64,000 nt of DNA from Effrenium voratum (GCA_963377175.1 CAUJNA010001446.1:2120498-2184497), one strand, 5' to 3'; counted from the stretch's first letter, positions 47,901-53,589 are shown. Numbers and translations: made by a program. The notes: generated from the sequence alone by a model not told the origin.

Positions 47901-50900
47901 AGCCCCCCAAAAAACATGGAAAGGGGGAACTAATTCTGGGGAAGCATCATCACCAGCAGCGCCTGCGACACTACGGTCTGCACCACGCCGCTGCGCTGCA
48001 GATCTGGGTCCACCTGAACCTCATGGAGCTGGAGGAGTCGGCGGAGATGGAAGCCCACCTCGCCGAAATCTGCGAAGCCCTGCTAAAACAGGGATCCTTA
48101 CACCTGAACATTGCAACTTGTAAATGGTGATTTCCATTTCTTTATTTTGGTGTTGAAAAAGCAACATGTAACTCAAATGGTTGCAAAGTGTATCTGTTAA
48201 GGTGCACTGCTAAAAGTGACTAACTCTTAGTGGTTTAAATTGGGACGGGCATTGGCCTCTTTGTCTGTGAGCCTGTCAACATCATTCAGAACTATTTATA
48301 GATTTCCAGAAACTATTCATAATCCATTTAATGGGGAAAATCCATTAGTTGGCAATAAACATATTCAGTCCTAACATCCAGGCAAAATGCAACAAAGCCA
48401 CGTAGGTCGACCAAATGGCGGCGATGATGCCCAGGACGAAAACCACGGGCAAGATGTTGGAGATGGTGCATCTGGCGTGCCTGAACGCCATGAACTCGCA
48501 AATGTAGACAGCCGAGCCGTGGCTAGGGCTGGGTACACCTAATTGAAAGACACCAGGAGAACGGTCACCACGGTCACCATCCCCCGCTTGAGCCAAAGAT
48601 TCCTCTAAAATGTATGGACATGCCCCAGATAGGCCCCAGAGAGTTCCAGACTGTCTGTTTTGCGGGTACTCCCTTTGTGGATTGTCAGTGGGAAGCCAAA
48701 AGCAAAACCATTCCGCCATTTGGGAAAGCCTACAGCATGTTGGATCGGTTGAGTTTCCCTTGTTCTTGTACAGGAACCAGGGGTTCAAGCCCTCAAACCA
48801 ATTCATGGGCCAAATGTTGGTACCTGGACCCTCAAACATACCAACTTCAAAGCGGGTTTCGGCGGATGTTCTTTTTTCCATTTCGGGGCCGGGACTCCAG
48901 GTGACTCCGGCTTCGGGCTCGGCTCCGCACGGATCGGCCCACCGTCTCAAAGACTTCCTGCGCAGAAAACTGGGGCTGAGGCAGGGTTGGGAGTTTTGAC
49001 GAGCCCAAGGTCGACTTCAACCCAGGAGGTTCCCTTTGGAGAAATCAACCACCCCTGGGTTTAAGTCGACTTTGGGGTAGTCAAAAAACGGAACCCTGGC
49101 CTGAGGGGGCCTGAGGGGGCCGAGGGAGGCCGGGACCTGAGGTCGACGCCAAACCACCATGCGAAACCATGCCGGATCGCCAGTTGCGATCGGTTCTTCC
49201 CATGCACTCAAAACCCCAAGAACCGATCGCAACAGCGACTGAAAAAAGCGATCGCAACTTGGCTATCTAGGTGGTTGGGATAGAAGCACCAATGTTTACC
49301 GTTCAGGGTTGTCCTCTAACTTGGGTCCCAATTCGCCATTCCTTTCATGAACCCTGGGGATACGTCCGCAGACCTGAGGCAAGGTGGCCTGCAAAGTTGG
49401 TAACCAGCCAAGGGATCCGAAAGGTCCCAGTCCCCCAACGGATCCGAGAAATCCGATCTGATTGAGCAGTTCGGCGTGGTGAGTAGAGGCTCCTGATGGA
49501 AGACCCAGACCCCATGAACAACCCGGAGGTGTTTGGAGCTCTCACAATCCGGCGCTGAAAAAAATCGGGCCCCCAAAAAAACATCGAGCTGGCAAAACCA
49601 CCCAGCCCAGCCGCTTCGGCCCCCAATTTTTTCGGCCCCAATTTTTTCCAAAGCTCCGCGCCTGCTGAGTGGCAGACTCCCCCAGCACCCCGTCGAAAGT
49701 GAAGCTCCTCGCCCAAAAGGCCAAACGGAAGGCGGCGAAATAGGGGCGACGGACTGAGCCAATCTTGTTTTCTCTCTTTTTTAACGGCGACACCGAGAAG
49801 AAGCAAAAAGCACCTAGATAGCCAAGTTGCGATCGCTTTTTTCAGTCACTGTGGCGATCGGTTCTTGGGTTTTTGAGTGCATGGTAAAGAGAAAAAAAAG
49901 AAAAGAAAAAAAAGCACCTGGCGATCCAGGCAGGTCCAAAATCGGGGGCTGAGCTTTCGAAACAGTTGTCGTCAAAGAATCCGCGCACCGAGAGAAGGAA
50001 AAATGCATCTCCAGACTCTGCGTCACATACGGTCTACCTCGAAAAGGAACCAAGAATAAGAAAACGTAAAAAAAAAAGGAGAAAAAAAAAACAAAAAACA
50101 AAAAAAAAAACCTCAGGTTGGAGGGGCCCCCCTCCAAGCTCCCAAGCCCCGGGCGAAATGGGACCGAAGCCGACCCACCGAAGCCGACCCACAGATCGAC
50201 GCCTCGGGGGGTCGGATTTCAGCAGCACGGAACTGCCCTCCACGGTGACCGCCTGAACCGCCAAGATCGCCAGCCCCCAAAACATACCCTCGGTTGCGAA
50301 ATCTGCGAAGCCCTGCTAAAAGTGACTAACTTTTAGTGGGTTAATACGGAAAACCCATTAGTTGGCAAAAAGTTGAAGTCCTAACAGCCAAGCAAAATGC
50401 ACCAAAGTACCCCCGGACTCCGACTCTCCAAACGACCCGCCTGGATCGCCAGTTGCGATCGCTTTTTTCCATCCACTTTACCCAAAAAAACGATCGCAAC
50501 AGTGACTGAAAAAAGCGATCGCAACTTGGCTAGCTAGGCCCCTTACTCTCCAAAGACCCGCTTTTAGTTGGTATACTTTCTTGGAGAACCTGGCTTTCCA
50601 ATGGTGAATACCTCTGTTTGCCACAAAGTCGACATCATAGCCTAGCAGGGTTGTGGGATCCAGGGGGTTTCTCCCCACTTCTGTGATACTTTTGGGAATC
50701 CCCCTTTCTATGAACACAATATAGTCTTTGGCAAGCCCTTTCCGTTGTATCACAGAAGTGGTCGTTCCCCACAGCCCTGTAGCCTAGAGAATGTATTTTG
50801 TGTTGGGAGGTGCCCTGAACGGGAAGTAAAACTCATGATCTAATCCCTAGGGTCCATAACTTGTGACAAAAATCAATGGATCAAACATGAACCCAAGCAT

Positions 50901-52533
50901 TTGTTCATTTTGGGGGGGGGGGGGGGGTGAATTTCAGGCTTGAAGAGATGAAGATGTTTTTACTAGAGACCGTTTTGTCACCTGTTCTTCACCCTGTTGG
51001 TCTTTTTTTGGTAATCTTTTAGTACTCTTTTAACCTTCTACAGGGGTGGAACCACAAAAGCCACATAAGATGTTTGGCTGCGCTTGAACATGCGGCTCCC
51101 CAGTCTTTCAAACGGCCATCAAATCGCAAATGGTGCAGGCACGCGCTGTTTCACCAAACTTTCCTTGGATCGGCCGCTCTGAAACGCTATATAAGGTCAC
51201 AACACAAAAGGGAATAAAGTTGTCGCGTACCTCAAAACCATGCTTGGTCACAAAGTTGCACGGCTAAAGGGGGGTCAAATTGGAGGTTCCCCAACCATGC
51301 GCCGCTGCGCCCTCAACCCCGGGGTTCCTTGCGCTTAAACCGAATGGGAAGCTTGGGATCCAATTTGGAGGACGTGTCCAGGGTAAAAGCCCTGCTTTTT
51401 TTTGAACCCGAGCACTGTTGGAACGGTGGCCGGCAACTGAACCCCAGAGAACCCAAGCAAAGTGGCGCCATCGCAACACACGCAACTGGGTGAGAATTGC
51501 CGAAAGCAACTGTACCGATTGGTGCTCACTGAAATTCGGGGATCCAATTTGGATGATGACAATCTGAAGAAGAAACCATCGTCATATGAACCCAACCAGG
51601 GTTTTAACGTTTGAATCCCAGGAGTCCCCCCCCCCTGCTGTTGGCAACTGAAATCCGGGGACAAAGTTCTTGGGACAAAGTTCTTGGGCATCGGTTTCCC
51701 TTTAAATCATTGGGGAAAGCGTGTCACTTTCATGACCACCCCCGCTCCAAATACCAACGCCTCTTTTTTGTTGTCCGCAGATGGGGGTGTTGTTTTGGTT
51801 AATCGAGGGTGCCTTTTTGGGACTTAAAGGGAAACCAAGGGAAACGACTTGTTTTGGGGGTTTGAGACAAACCCATACTTGAAAAACCGATCGGTTTTCC
51901 ATGGAAAGAACACCTCCCATCTTACTTGGGGGTTGACATCATACCACTAACAAACAGGGATCCTTGCATTATACACCTGAACATTCCCTTGTAAATGGTG
52001 GTTTCCCTTTATGTTGGTGTTGAAAAAGCCATGTTTCACATGGGTAAAATGTATCTTTTAAGGAGCCCTGACAAAGCTGGGTGTTTGCAGTGGGGGGTAG
52101 GATCAATCCTCCACCGCCCTCCATCCCCTGGTGACCATGAGCAAGTCATCCACTTTCGTTTCACCCTTTTTCCGGGGTGGCGTTTAGAGGGAGAACGGCT
52201 TTTCTAAAATGGCGGTGAAATGTATAAACCCAACCATGGTTCTCATGGATTTTGGTGGCTTCCCCAGACTAATTAAGTGGCCTGAACTTCACAGAAGGGA
52301 GCTCTGCCCCCCCCCCCAAAGGTGTCCTTTTAGGGGAAATAGATGTATATCCTTGGTAGATGAGCTCCTGGCATTCCCATGGCATCCACCCCCCCGGGCC
52401 CTCCCCTCCGCGCCTTGGGGCTGGCCACGGACACCTCCCGTTCCGTCGCAGGGCGCACGCGGATGTAGACCCGGACCTCGGCTCGAACTTGGCGGCCGCC
52501 GGGGGAGGGGGGAAAGGGGGGGACGGTACTCAT
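26915..52533 (-). CDS. Kinesin motor protein gene (dispersed exons)
   Basis: Kinesins are microtubule ATPase motors. Fourteen minus-strand segments together give an ordered kinesin motor domain: start codon and VRVYIRVRPATERE (52.5 kb), VTVEGSSVLL (50.2), RSFTFDGVLGESATQQ (49.7), EVFETVGRS (48.9), YGQTGAGKTHTM P-loop (43.7), RRGIICRMLDYVF (41.6), RCSFLEIYK (38.9), EQITDLLAG (37.1), GVYVERLSEL (30.2), ALWRGLQQRQV (28.9) and THMNEQSSRSHA switch I (26.9). No element is out of order or duplicated, and most junctions join in phase with GT, GC or GA donors and AG acceptors. The switch II motif (DLAGSE) and stalk were not found. The gene covers at least 25.6 kb for about 450 residues and encloses a DHHC gene, an ankyrin gene and an RCC1-like remnant on the same strand. 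Alternatives are two overlapping loci or a mis-joined assembly. Exons are listed separately. Confidence 0.75.
26998..27063. repeat. F2 fragment (right half)
   Basis: TTAGCAGGGGAACCGAATCC to CGCTGGACCTAGT. Its left break is close to coding-like sequence. Confidence 0.75.
28038..28148. repeat. F4 element, right end worn
   Basis: TACTGCGGATGGGTGCGAAA to AAATTTCGTCCATAAGG. Confidence 0.85.
28713..28819. repeat. F2 element
   Basis: CAGGCCCTCCAGTAGAGAG to CACTGCCGGGGGGCCT. Confidence 0.85.
28877..28910 (-). CDS. Kinesin microexon ALWRGLQQRQV
   Basis: 34 nt after CTCCAG|GCG, matching the kinesin helix 'ALxLLxxGxxNRxVxxT'. The GC donor GTAG|GCGCGG joins in phase 1 to the switch I exon. The plus strand is also open here but has no family match. 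Confidence 0.7.
29090..29200. repeat. F4 element, left end worn
   Basis: Centre GTATTTGCAGGGACATCATT and right end GGATTTCGTCCATCCACA. Confidence 0.8.
29738..29778. repeat. F1 fragment
   Basis: Only the right end is present (CAATCGCTGTTGCCGCAACT then GGCGATCCAGG), downstream of a partial F4 left end at about 29594. Confidence 0.7.
30203..30332 (-). CDS. Kinesin exon with GVYVERLSEL loop
   Basis: 43 codons after an F1 acceptor (CTAACCAG|GC). It reads HQKLLQVRAKSAP..., then LQRGVYVERLSELACGNLTE and AFQ. 'RGVYVxGLTEVxVxSxEEA' is the L8 region of kinesins. The GC donor CAG|GCAGCG joins in phase 0 to ALWRGLQQRQV. Confidence 0.78.
30332..30421. repeat. F1 element at the end of the 6.75-kb kinesin intron
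   Basis: TIRs CCTGGTTAGCCAAGTTGC and GCAACTGGCTAACCAGG, with core CAGTCACTGTTGCTGG. On the minus strand CTAACCAG|G is the acceptor of the GVYVERL exon. Confidence 0.92.
31163..31264. repeat. F1 element
   Basis: CCTGGATTGCCAGTTGCTGC to GATCGCAACTTGGCTATCTAG. Full length, core CAACAGTGACCGAAAAAGC. Confidence 0.9.
31613..31692. repeat. F5 element
   Basis: TGTCCAGTAGTGATAAATTC to CTTAAGCAAATGGAAG. Confidence 0.8.
31913..32007. repeat. F1 element
   Basis: CCTGGATGGCCAGTTGCTGC to GATCGCAACTTGGCTATCTAG. Full length. Confidence 0.9.
32687..33148 (-). pseudogene. RCC1-like (beta-propeller) repeat gene, truncated remnant
   Basis: The open frame encodes about three copies of a 50-residue RCC1/HERC-like repeat of the dinoflagellate kind (EVVTWGDPDNSQT, VGTWSDSDYGGR, VATWSNPDSGGD, each followed by a conserved helix and AFAAILES). 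The fourth repeat breaks. After ESAVATC the frame is shifted by a short deletion, so the expected WG-DPD continues out of frame and further stops follow (32660-32690). The 5' side abuts a degenerate F1 terminus (CTACCTAG|A), probably the acceptor of a lost intron. No full propeller (seven repeats) is present. It could be a minimal expressed gene, but the frameshift favours decay. Confidence 0.65.
33163..33225. repeat. F1 fragment by the RCC1-like remnant
   Basis: Only the right half of the family is recognisable (GATCTAGGTAGATCGC, then TTGCGATCGC and a worn CAGCCACTG core). Confidence 0.6.
34005..36308 (-). CDS. Ankyrin-repeat protein
   Basis: Two exons, 36160..36308 and about 34005..35928. 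Exon 1 starts at an ATG (MACVRLLDGTSLLTPEEY), a leader I believe is shared by dinoflagellate ankyrin proteins. Exon 2 is one long frame with about 18 ankyrin repeats of 33 residues (pattern G-x-TPLHLAA-x-x-GH-x-x-V-x-x-LL-x-AGAD) and stops with TAG at 34005-34007. Repeats 4-15 are made of three nearly identical blocks of four (396 bp each), so the array grew by recent unequal exchange. The last repeat has lost residues and the C-terminus is short (ACATERRRSA). The intron contains a (CA)n tract at about 35970-35991. The donor TATTG|GTACC and acceptor TTGAG|C fit in phase. No catalytic domain is seen; a scaffold or binding role is inferred. Lies within a kinesin intron. Confidence 0.88.
34291..35478 (-). 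repeat. 396-bp tandem repeat inside the ankyrin gene
   Basis: The same sequence (for example GATTTGCCCAAATTG on the plus strand) recurs at 34291, 34687, 35083 and 35479, exactly 396 bp apart. Copies differ at only a few positions. Each unit encodes four ankyrin repeats, so the period preserves both frame and fold. Confidence 0.95.
36534..36683. repeat. F6 element
   Basis: CTACTCCAAATACCCATCTC to GGGTATTTAGAGCTTGCGGG, between kinesin exon 37087-37115 and the ankyrin gene. Confidence 0.85.
36862..36941. repeat. F1 element, left end missing
   Basis: Begins at the CATCCACTTTACCCCAAA core and ends CGATCGCAACTTGAAG then GCTATCCAG. Confidence 0.8.
37087..37115 (-). CDS. Kinesin microexon EQITDLLAG
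   Basis: 29 nt after GTAAG|GAG, reading EQITDLLAG. 'NEQIxDLL' is a conserved kinesin motif. The GC donor (GGCG|GCCCAG) fits the phase of the next exon 6.75 kb away. That intron holds the ankyrin gene and the RCC1-like remnant and ends in an F1 element. Confidence 0.75.
37416..37531. repeat. F1 element
   Basis: CCTAGCTAGCCAAGTTGCGG to CAACTGGCGATCCAGG, with core CAGTCACTGTTGCGATCG. Confidence 0.9.
37898..38010. repeat. F1 element, diverged
   Basis: CCTAGATGGCCACGTTGCT to CCTGGCGATCCAAA, with the core GTCACTGGTGCGATCGG. Confidence 0.8.
38871..38899 (-). CDS. Kinesin microexon RCSFLEIYK
   Basis: 29 nt giving RCSFLEIYK, a near-exact match to the kinesin strand '(V/K)CSFLEIYNE'. The acceptor is CTGAG|GT and the donor AAG|GACTTC (a GA donor). 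It joins in phase 0 to EQITDLLAG, completing 'EIYKEQITDLL'. Confidence 0.8.
39006..39249. repeat. F2 element interrupted by an F3 element
   Basis: ACTAAGTCCTCCTGTAGAG at the left and CACTACTGGGGGGGGACCTAG at the right, with a complete F3 at 39115-39226 between. The short repeat GGGCACTAC/GGGCACTACT flanks the F3 insertion. Confidence 0.9.
39115..39226. repeat. F3 element nested in F2
   Basis: TIR CATAGGTGTCCTTTTAGGGG against AAAAAGGACACCTATG; interior ATGGATATCCCTGGTAGATG and ACCACCAGGTAAACCAG, shared by the family. Confidence 0.92.
39448..39543. repeat. F14 element
   Basis: TIR CTGGCTCGTCTTTTCTTG against GTAAAACGACGAGCCACCC. Partial copies are recognisable at about 700-745, 41100-41220, 42690-42785 and 61248-61345. 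Confidence 0.75.
40156..40222 (-). CDS. Kinesin exon preceding the FLEIY strand
   Basis: 22 codons, SAARAAQIARRGKEENGTEH and on, with donor TGTG|GCTCGG. It has no strong motif, but it sits where kinesins have a charged loop before the CSFLEIY strand. It starts in phase 0 and ends in phase 1, exactly as its neighbours require. Confidence 0.5.
40446..40519. repeat. F5 element
   Basis: ATATGTCCAGTGATAGATTC to AAAAGCAAATGGAAGG. Confidence 0.8.
41237..41396. repeat. F10 element
   Basis: GTACTTGGATGGTTGGCCAA to GGCGAATCGACCCAAGTACT. Confidence 0.85.
41613..41737 (-). CDS. Kinesin exon with RGII motif
   Basis: 41 codons, LGHPLEGFG to ERRGIICRMLDYVFSEA. 'GIIPRxLxxxF' after the P-loop is a conserved kinesin feature. 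The acceptor is the AG at the end of an F7 element (GAGCCACAG|CC); a second acceptor at 41670 (CCTCAG|G) would give a 58-nt exon. The donor is GCG|GTGAGAG. Confidence 0.75.
41738..41837. repeat. F7 element at a kinesin acceptor
   Basis: CTGTGGCTCAAAGTTAAACC to CCCGTTTTTTGAGCCACGG. On the minus strand GAGCCACAG|CC is the acceptor of exon 41613-41737. Confidence 0.88.
41890..42000. repeat. F6-related element
   Basis: TACCCATACTTCCTCAGGGT to GAGGGTATTGGAGCAACTGG. Confidence 0.75.
42070..42196. repeat. F1 element, right end decayed
   Basis: The left TIR CCTGGATCGCCAGTTGCTG is intact; the right end CGACTTGGCGATTTCC has lost the AGG. Confidence 0.85.
42881..43002. repeat. F2 element
   Basis: ACTAGGTCCTGCAGTAGAGA to TAGCTGGGGGACCTA. 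Confidence 0.9.
42987..43271 (-). CDS. Hypothetical 94-codon frame in a kinesin intron
   Basis: Contains a hydrophobic stretch (YCALAPLAMFFWDLLDLYES) and a cysteine-containing middle. Its right part overlaps an F2 terminus. Low codon bias; may be chance. Confidence 0.2.
   Translation of the reverse strand: MIARLSCLYCALAPLAMFFWDLLDLYESLFKATRRRCLRAPAFRLGHSHQPSWMFVAFVCSWSETQDKLPCGQKVDSGGLTSARRPALSIRSPS
43519..43590. repeat. F5 element
   Basis: ATGTCCAGTAGTGATGAGTT to CTTTTAAGCAAATGGAGG, about 55 bp downstream (in transcript sense) of the kinesin P-loop exon's later donor. Confidence 0.8.
43666..43741 (-). CDS. Kinesin P-loop exon
   Basis: Reads ADALSRSVYVYGQTGAGKTHTM. YGQTGAGKTHT is the kinesin form of the Walker A motif (G-x-x-x-x-GKT) that binds ATP. 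The donor is read as ATGC|GCCTTG (GC), which joins in phase to the extended next exon; a GT donor 22 bases later (TTTCG|GTGTTG) would join a shorter version of that exon, so both splice forms are possible. Confidence 0.85.
44049..44136. repeat. F3-related fragment
   Basis: CCCTGGTAAAAGGCGTATAA to CAAAAGGACACCTATG. Confidence 0.75.
44334..44472. repeat. F1 element with poly-A/AG insertion
   Basis: The left end is worn (CCGCCAAGTTGCTG); the right end is intact (ATCGCAACTGGCGATCCAGG). The interior is expanded by A-rich sequence. Confidence 0.85.
44842..45020 (-). CDS. Unknown exon inside the kinesin locus
   Basis: The minus frame reads AESKREAGTPKPKGSRYKSC, RSLRWARAVWPATTGPEPQN and GKAQPSNSKRELQSEL, ending near a GT donor (GAGTTG|GTACCC). 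Codon bias favours this frame. It is basic with no domain. Not required by phase for the kinesin. Confidence 0.35.
45064..45691. repeat. Inverted repeat with arms of about 130 bp
   Basis: The left arm (about 45064-45195) and right arm (about 45556-45691) are reverse complements differing at only a handful of positions, for example GAATTCACTTGGGATCACA and its complement. The spacer is about 360 bp. Each arm is open in the frame AYSSLGNAAMNDQQVV, followed by LKFPPKGLFWG, on opposite strands. May be a long-TIR element or a foldback pair of a duplicated exon. Confidence 0.8.
45797..45905 (-). CDS. Unknown exon inside the kinesin locus
   Basis: The minus frame reads RFTHSEGGQDGQQVERRLWV then AAASEASEGFLLG with GC-rich third positions. 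The plus strand is also open but less biased. No family. Confidence 0.3.
45937..46018. repeat. F3-related fragment
   Basis: ATGGCCCTGGTAAATGGAAT to CCTAAAAGGGACACCTATGG; closest to the 44.1 kb copy. Confidence 0.8.
46226..46330. repeat. F6-related element
   Basis: AGGGTATGATGTCGACCCTC, then GGCATTTACCCTGGAAAAG. Confidence 0.75.
46922..48528 (-). CDS. DHHC-type palmitoyltransferase
   Basis: This enzyme family S-acylates membrane-associated proteins. Exons 48393..48528, 47954..48079, 47148..47827 and 46922..47042. Exon 1 has a candidate start ATG at 48491-48489 and a transmembrane segment (LPVVFVLGIIAAIWSTYVAL). Exon 3 carries the cysteine-rich domain: YCTKCSKYKPDRCHHCRVC then [20 protein letters not shown], with the catalytic DHHC, followed by two hydrophobic segments and GDGVNFF. 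Exon 4 is an acidic tail ending in TGA. The frame upstream of the ATG is open to an AG at 48529, so a further 5' exon is possible. Intron 2 is an F9 copy; introns 1 and 3 contain F8 copies whose donor position reads TT rather than GT. The gene sits entirely inside a kinesin intron on the same strand. Confidence 0.85.
47043..47147. repeat. F8 element forming the last DHHC intron
   Basis: On the minus strand TTTG|TTGCATTTTGCTTGG to CTTTTAGCAGGGGAG|C. The first dinucleotide is TT where other copies have GT. Confidence 0.85.
47828..47953. repeat. F9 element forming DHHC intron 2
   Basis: On the minus strand CTG|GTGATGATGCTTCCCCAG, then AATTAGTTCCCC, a T-rich middle and TTGCTGGAGTCC, ending TTCCAG|CC. 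Shares its core with 60372-60520. Confidence 0.85.
48090..48205. repeat. F12 unit in DHHC intron 1
   Basis: AACAGGGATCCTTACACCTG through TTTGGTGTTGAAAAAGCAAC to GTGTATCTGTTAAGG. Matches 51955-52075. Confidence 0.85.
48205..48392. repeat. F8 element in DHHC intron 1
   Basis: On the minus strand TTTG|TTGCATTTTGCC to GTCACTTTTAGCAGTG. About 90 bp in the middle (CATTGGCCTCTTTGTCTGTG) are not in other copies. An F12 unit follows to the acceptor at 48080. Confidence 0.82.
48931..48957 (-). CDS. Kinesin microexon EVFETVGRS
   Basis: A 27-nt exon after GCGCAG|GAA. It continues ATQQ with EVFETVGRS, the usual kinesin helix after the FTFD strand ('EVFDxVxxP'). The donor TCC|GTGCGG is preferred; a GC donor seven bases later is possible. 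The following intron is about 5.2 kb and contains the whole DHHC gene. Confidence 0.65.
49172..49271. repeat. F1 element
   Basis: A full copy, GATCGCCAGTTGCGATCGG to CGCAACTTGGCTATCTAGG, in the region between kinesin exons 49662-49813 and 48931-48957. Confidence 0.9.
49662..49813 (-). CDS. Kinesin exon with FTFD motif
   Basis: 50 codons after an F1 acceptor (CTATCTAG|GT) to a GC donor (CAGCAG|GCGCGG). The end reads ARSFTFDGVLGESATQQ, matching the kinesin pattern F-x-FD-x-V-F/L-G followed by x-x-(A/S)-TQ. It joins in phase 0 to the EVFETVGRS exon. The upstream part (KKRENKIGSVRRPYF) is lysine- and arginine-rich and lineage-specific. Confidence 0.75.
49813..49930. repeat. F1 element forming a complete kinesin-locus intron
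   Basis: TIRs CCTAGATAGCCAAGTTGC and CCTGGCGATCCAGG. Intron 49814-49926 begins CCTG|GATCGCC (GA donor) and ends CTATCTAG|GT, joining two open frames in phase. Confidence 0.92.
49927..50037 (-). CDS. Kinesin-locus exon ending at an F1 intron
   Basis: 36 codons beginning RPYVTQSLEMHFSF and ending PPILDLP, with donor CCTG|GATCGCC inside the F1 terminus. No domain is recognised. It joins in phase (1 then 2) to the next exon across a complete 113-bp F1 element, which is strong support that both sides are coding. Its connection to the upstream exon is not resolved by phase. Confidence 0.6.
50112..50312 (-). CDS. Kinesin exon: second beta strand region
   Basis: 67 codons from CAG|GGC to a GT donor followed by a T-run. 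It contains AVQAVTVEGSSVLLKSD, which fits the strand between VRVRP and FTFD in kinesins. The rest (RRRSVGRLRWVGFGP and onward) is not family-like, so the true donor may lie earlier. A 14-bp motif (GTGGGTCGGCTTCG) is tandemly repeated near the end. The first 16 nt are almost identical to the start of DHHC exon 2. Confidence 0.6.
50313..50402. repeat. F8 element forming a kinesin intron
   Basis: 90 bp. On the minus strand TTG|GTGCATTTTGCTTGG to CTTTTAGCAG|GGC. Confidence 0.9.
50403..50440 (-). CDS. Kinesin microexon between an F1 and an F8 element
   Basis: A 38-nt segment with an F1 terminus as its acceptor (GATCCAG|GC) and an F8 element starting at its donor (ACTTTG|GTGCATT). It reads GSFGESESGGTL in phase with the next exon. 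It has no family signature of its own. The call rests on position, phase and the flanking elements. Confidence 0.5.
50440..50538. repeat. F1 element upstream of the kinesin microexon
   Basis: A full copy with near-perfect TIRs (CCTGGATCGCCAGTTGCGAT on the left, ATCGCAACTTGGCTAGCTAGG core on the right). Its left end is the acceptor of exon 50403-50440. Confidence 0.92.
51955..52075. repeat. F12 unit
   Basis: AACAGGGATCCTTGCATTAT through GTTGGTGTTGAAAAAGCCAT. The same sequence follows the F8 copy in DHHC intron 1 (48090-48205). Confidence 0.85.
52318..52365. repeat. F3 fragment (left half)
   Basis: AAAGGTGTCCTTTTAGGGGA to CCTTGGTAGATGAG, just downstream of the kinesin start exon. Confidence 0.8.
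52435..52533 (-). CDS. Kinesin exon: start codon and first beta strand
   Basis: 33 codons from an ATG (52533-52531), through a proline-rich leader, to EVRVYIRVRPATERE. The VRVRP strand is the hallmark opening of kinesin motor domains. The donor is taken as GAG|GTGTCC, but the frame stays open and a later donor is possible: the next exon needs phase 1, so the exact 3' end is unsettled. Upstream of the ATG the frame is open for about 60 codons of low-complexity sequence, read here as 5' leader. Confidence 0.7.
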
Positions 52534-52694
52534 CGCGAAACGGGGGGAGAAAAAAAAAAAACGAGCCGTTGGGGGGGGGGGGGAACTCATCCCCAAGAGG
52601 ACGCTTGCCTCGCGCCTGAACGGACTCCATGACATCCGGGCACCATACTCGAGAAAGGACGCAGCGAAAGAAGGTTGAAACCATGACGTTTGTT

Positions 52695-52813
52695 GCGACT
52701 GTGGACCATTTCGCAGCACTTTGAAACCATGGTTGAAACCATGGTTTGTTGGTGTTTACAGGAAAAATCATACTTCCAGGGTGTGTTAGGTGGATTTTGT
52801 CCATCCCCAGTGC
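52695..52813. repeat. F4 element
   Basis: CGACTGTGGACCATTTCGCA to GGATTTTGTCCATCCCCAGT, upstream of the kinesin start codon. Confidence 0.85.
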
Positions 52814-53485
52814 TTACGTGGGGAAGCCAATCAGAACCAGGGTTTCTGAACGGTGGCCCGCCAAAAAGAGGTGCGCCCAACATATACAGTTGTCTGGCTC
52901 TACCATATGAAGCGTACACAGTATTTTCGTAGCGGGTGTGTCTTAAACTAGGGCACCCCCCGCCAAAGAAACAGAAAAAGATTGTCTGGTTCCCTTTAAA
53001 TCCCCACCGCGAATCCGCCTCCCTCCAATTGGTGGTTTTTGGTAGTTCGGATTGTTTGTTTTGAGGTTAGGCATGGTTTCCCATTCTCCCTCTTCAAGAG
53101 CCACTGGTTCAAATTTCCAGGTCACCACTTCAAACAACCAAGGGGGGGTACCTGATCAGTGGGATTCCTCGGAGTCTTGGAAAAAGCAATCACGGCAGGG
53201 TTCCTTAGATGCCCCAGAAACAAAAAGATGGCCTGACCAAACGGGGCCACCCTGTCGCCTAATAACAGTAGTTATACGCCAACGAACCGCTGTTGCCGGA
53301 ATTATAACCTTGGTTATAACCTACCAAGCAGGAGGAACATCCAAGGACACATCCCCTAACTTCCATTTGCTTCCGACTGCAAACGTGGATGTTCAAACTA
53401 CTTAGTAGGTGGGCGTTTAACCGTAGTTGCCCCAATTGTAACCTTGGTTATAACCTACTAACTAAGCAGGAGGAACATCCAAAAA

Positions 53486-53585
53486 CACACCAGGTTTTGG
53501 TCCATGTTACGCAGGTTTTGGTCCACGTTTCCCCTTTCCAGGGCAACCCATTTTGGTACCGGTCTTTTGATTCACAGCCAAATAA
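53486..53585. repeat. F7-related element
   Basis: The duplicated phrase CAGGTTTTGGTCCA opens the copy; it ends TTTTGATTCACAGCCAAAT. Confidence 0.7.
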
Positions 53586-53589
53586 GTAG

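Noticed and set aside
50478..50753. Minus frame with FIERGIPKSITEVGRNPLDP
   Set aside because: Reads smoothly, but it overlaps an F1 copy and an F6-like unit (GCTATGATGTCGAC, GGTATTCACCATTGGAAAG), so it is translated repeat.
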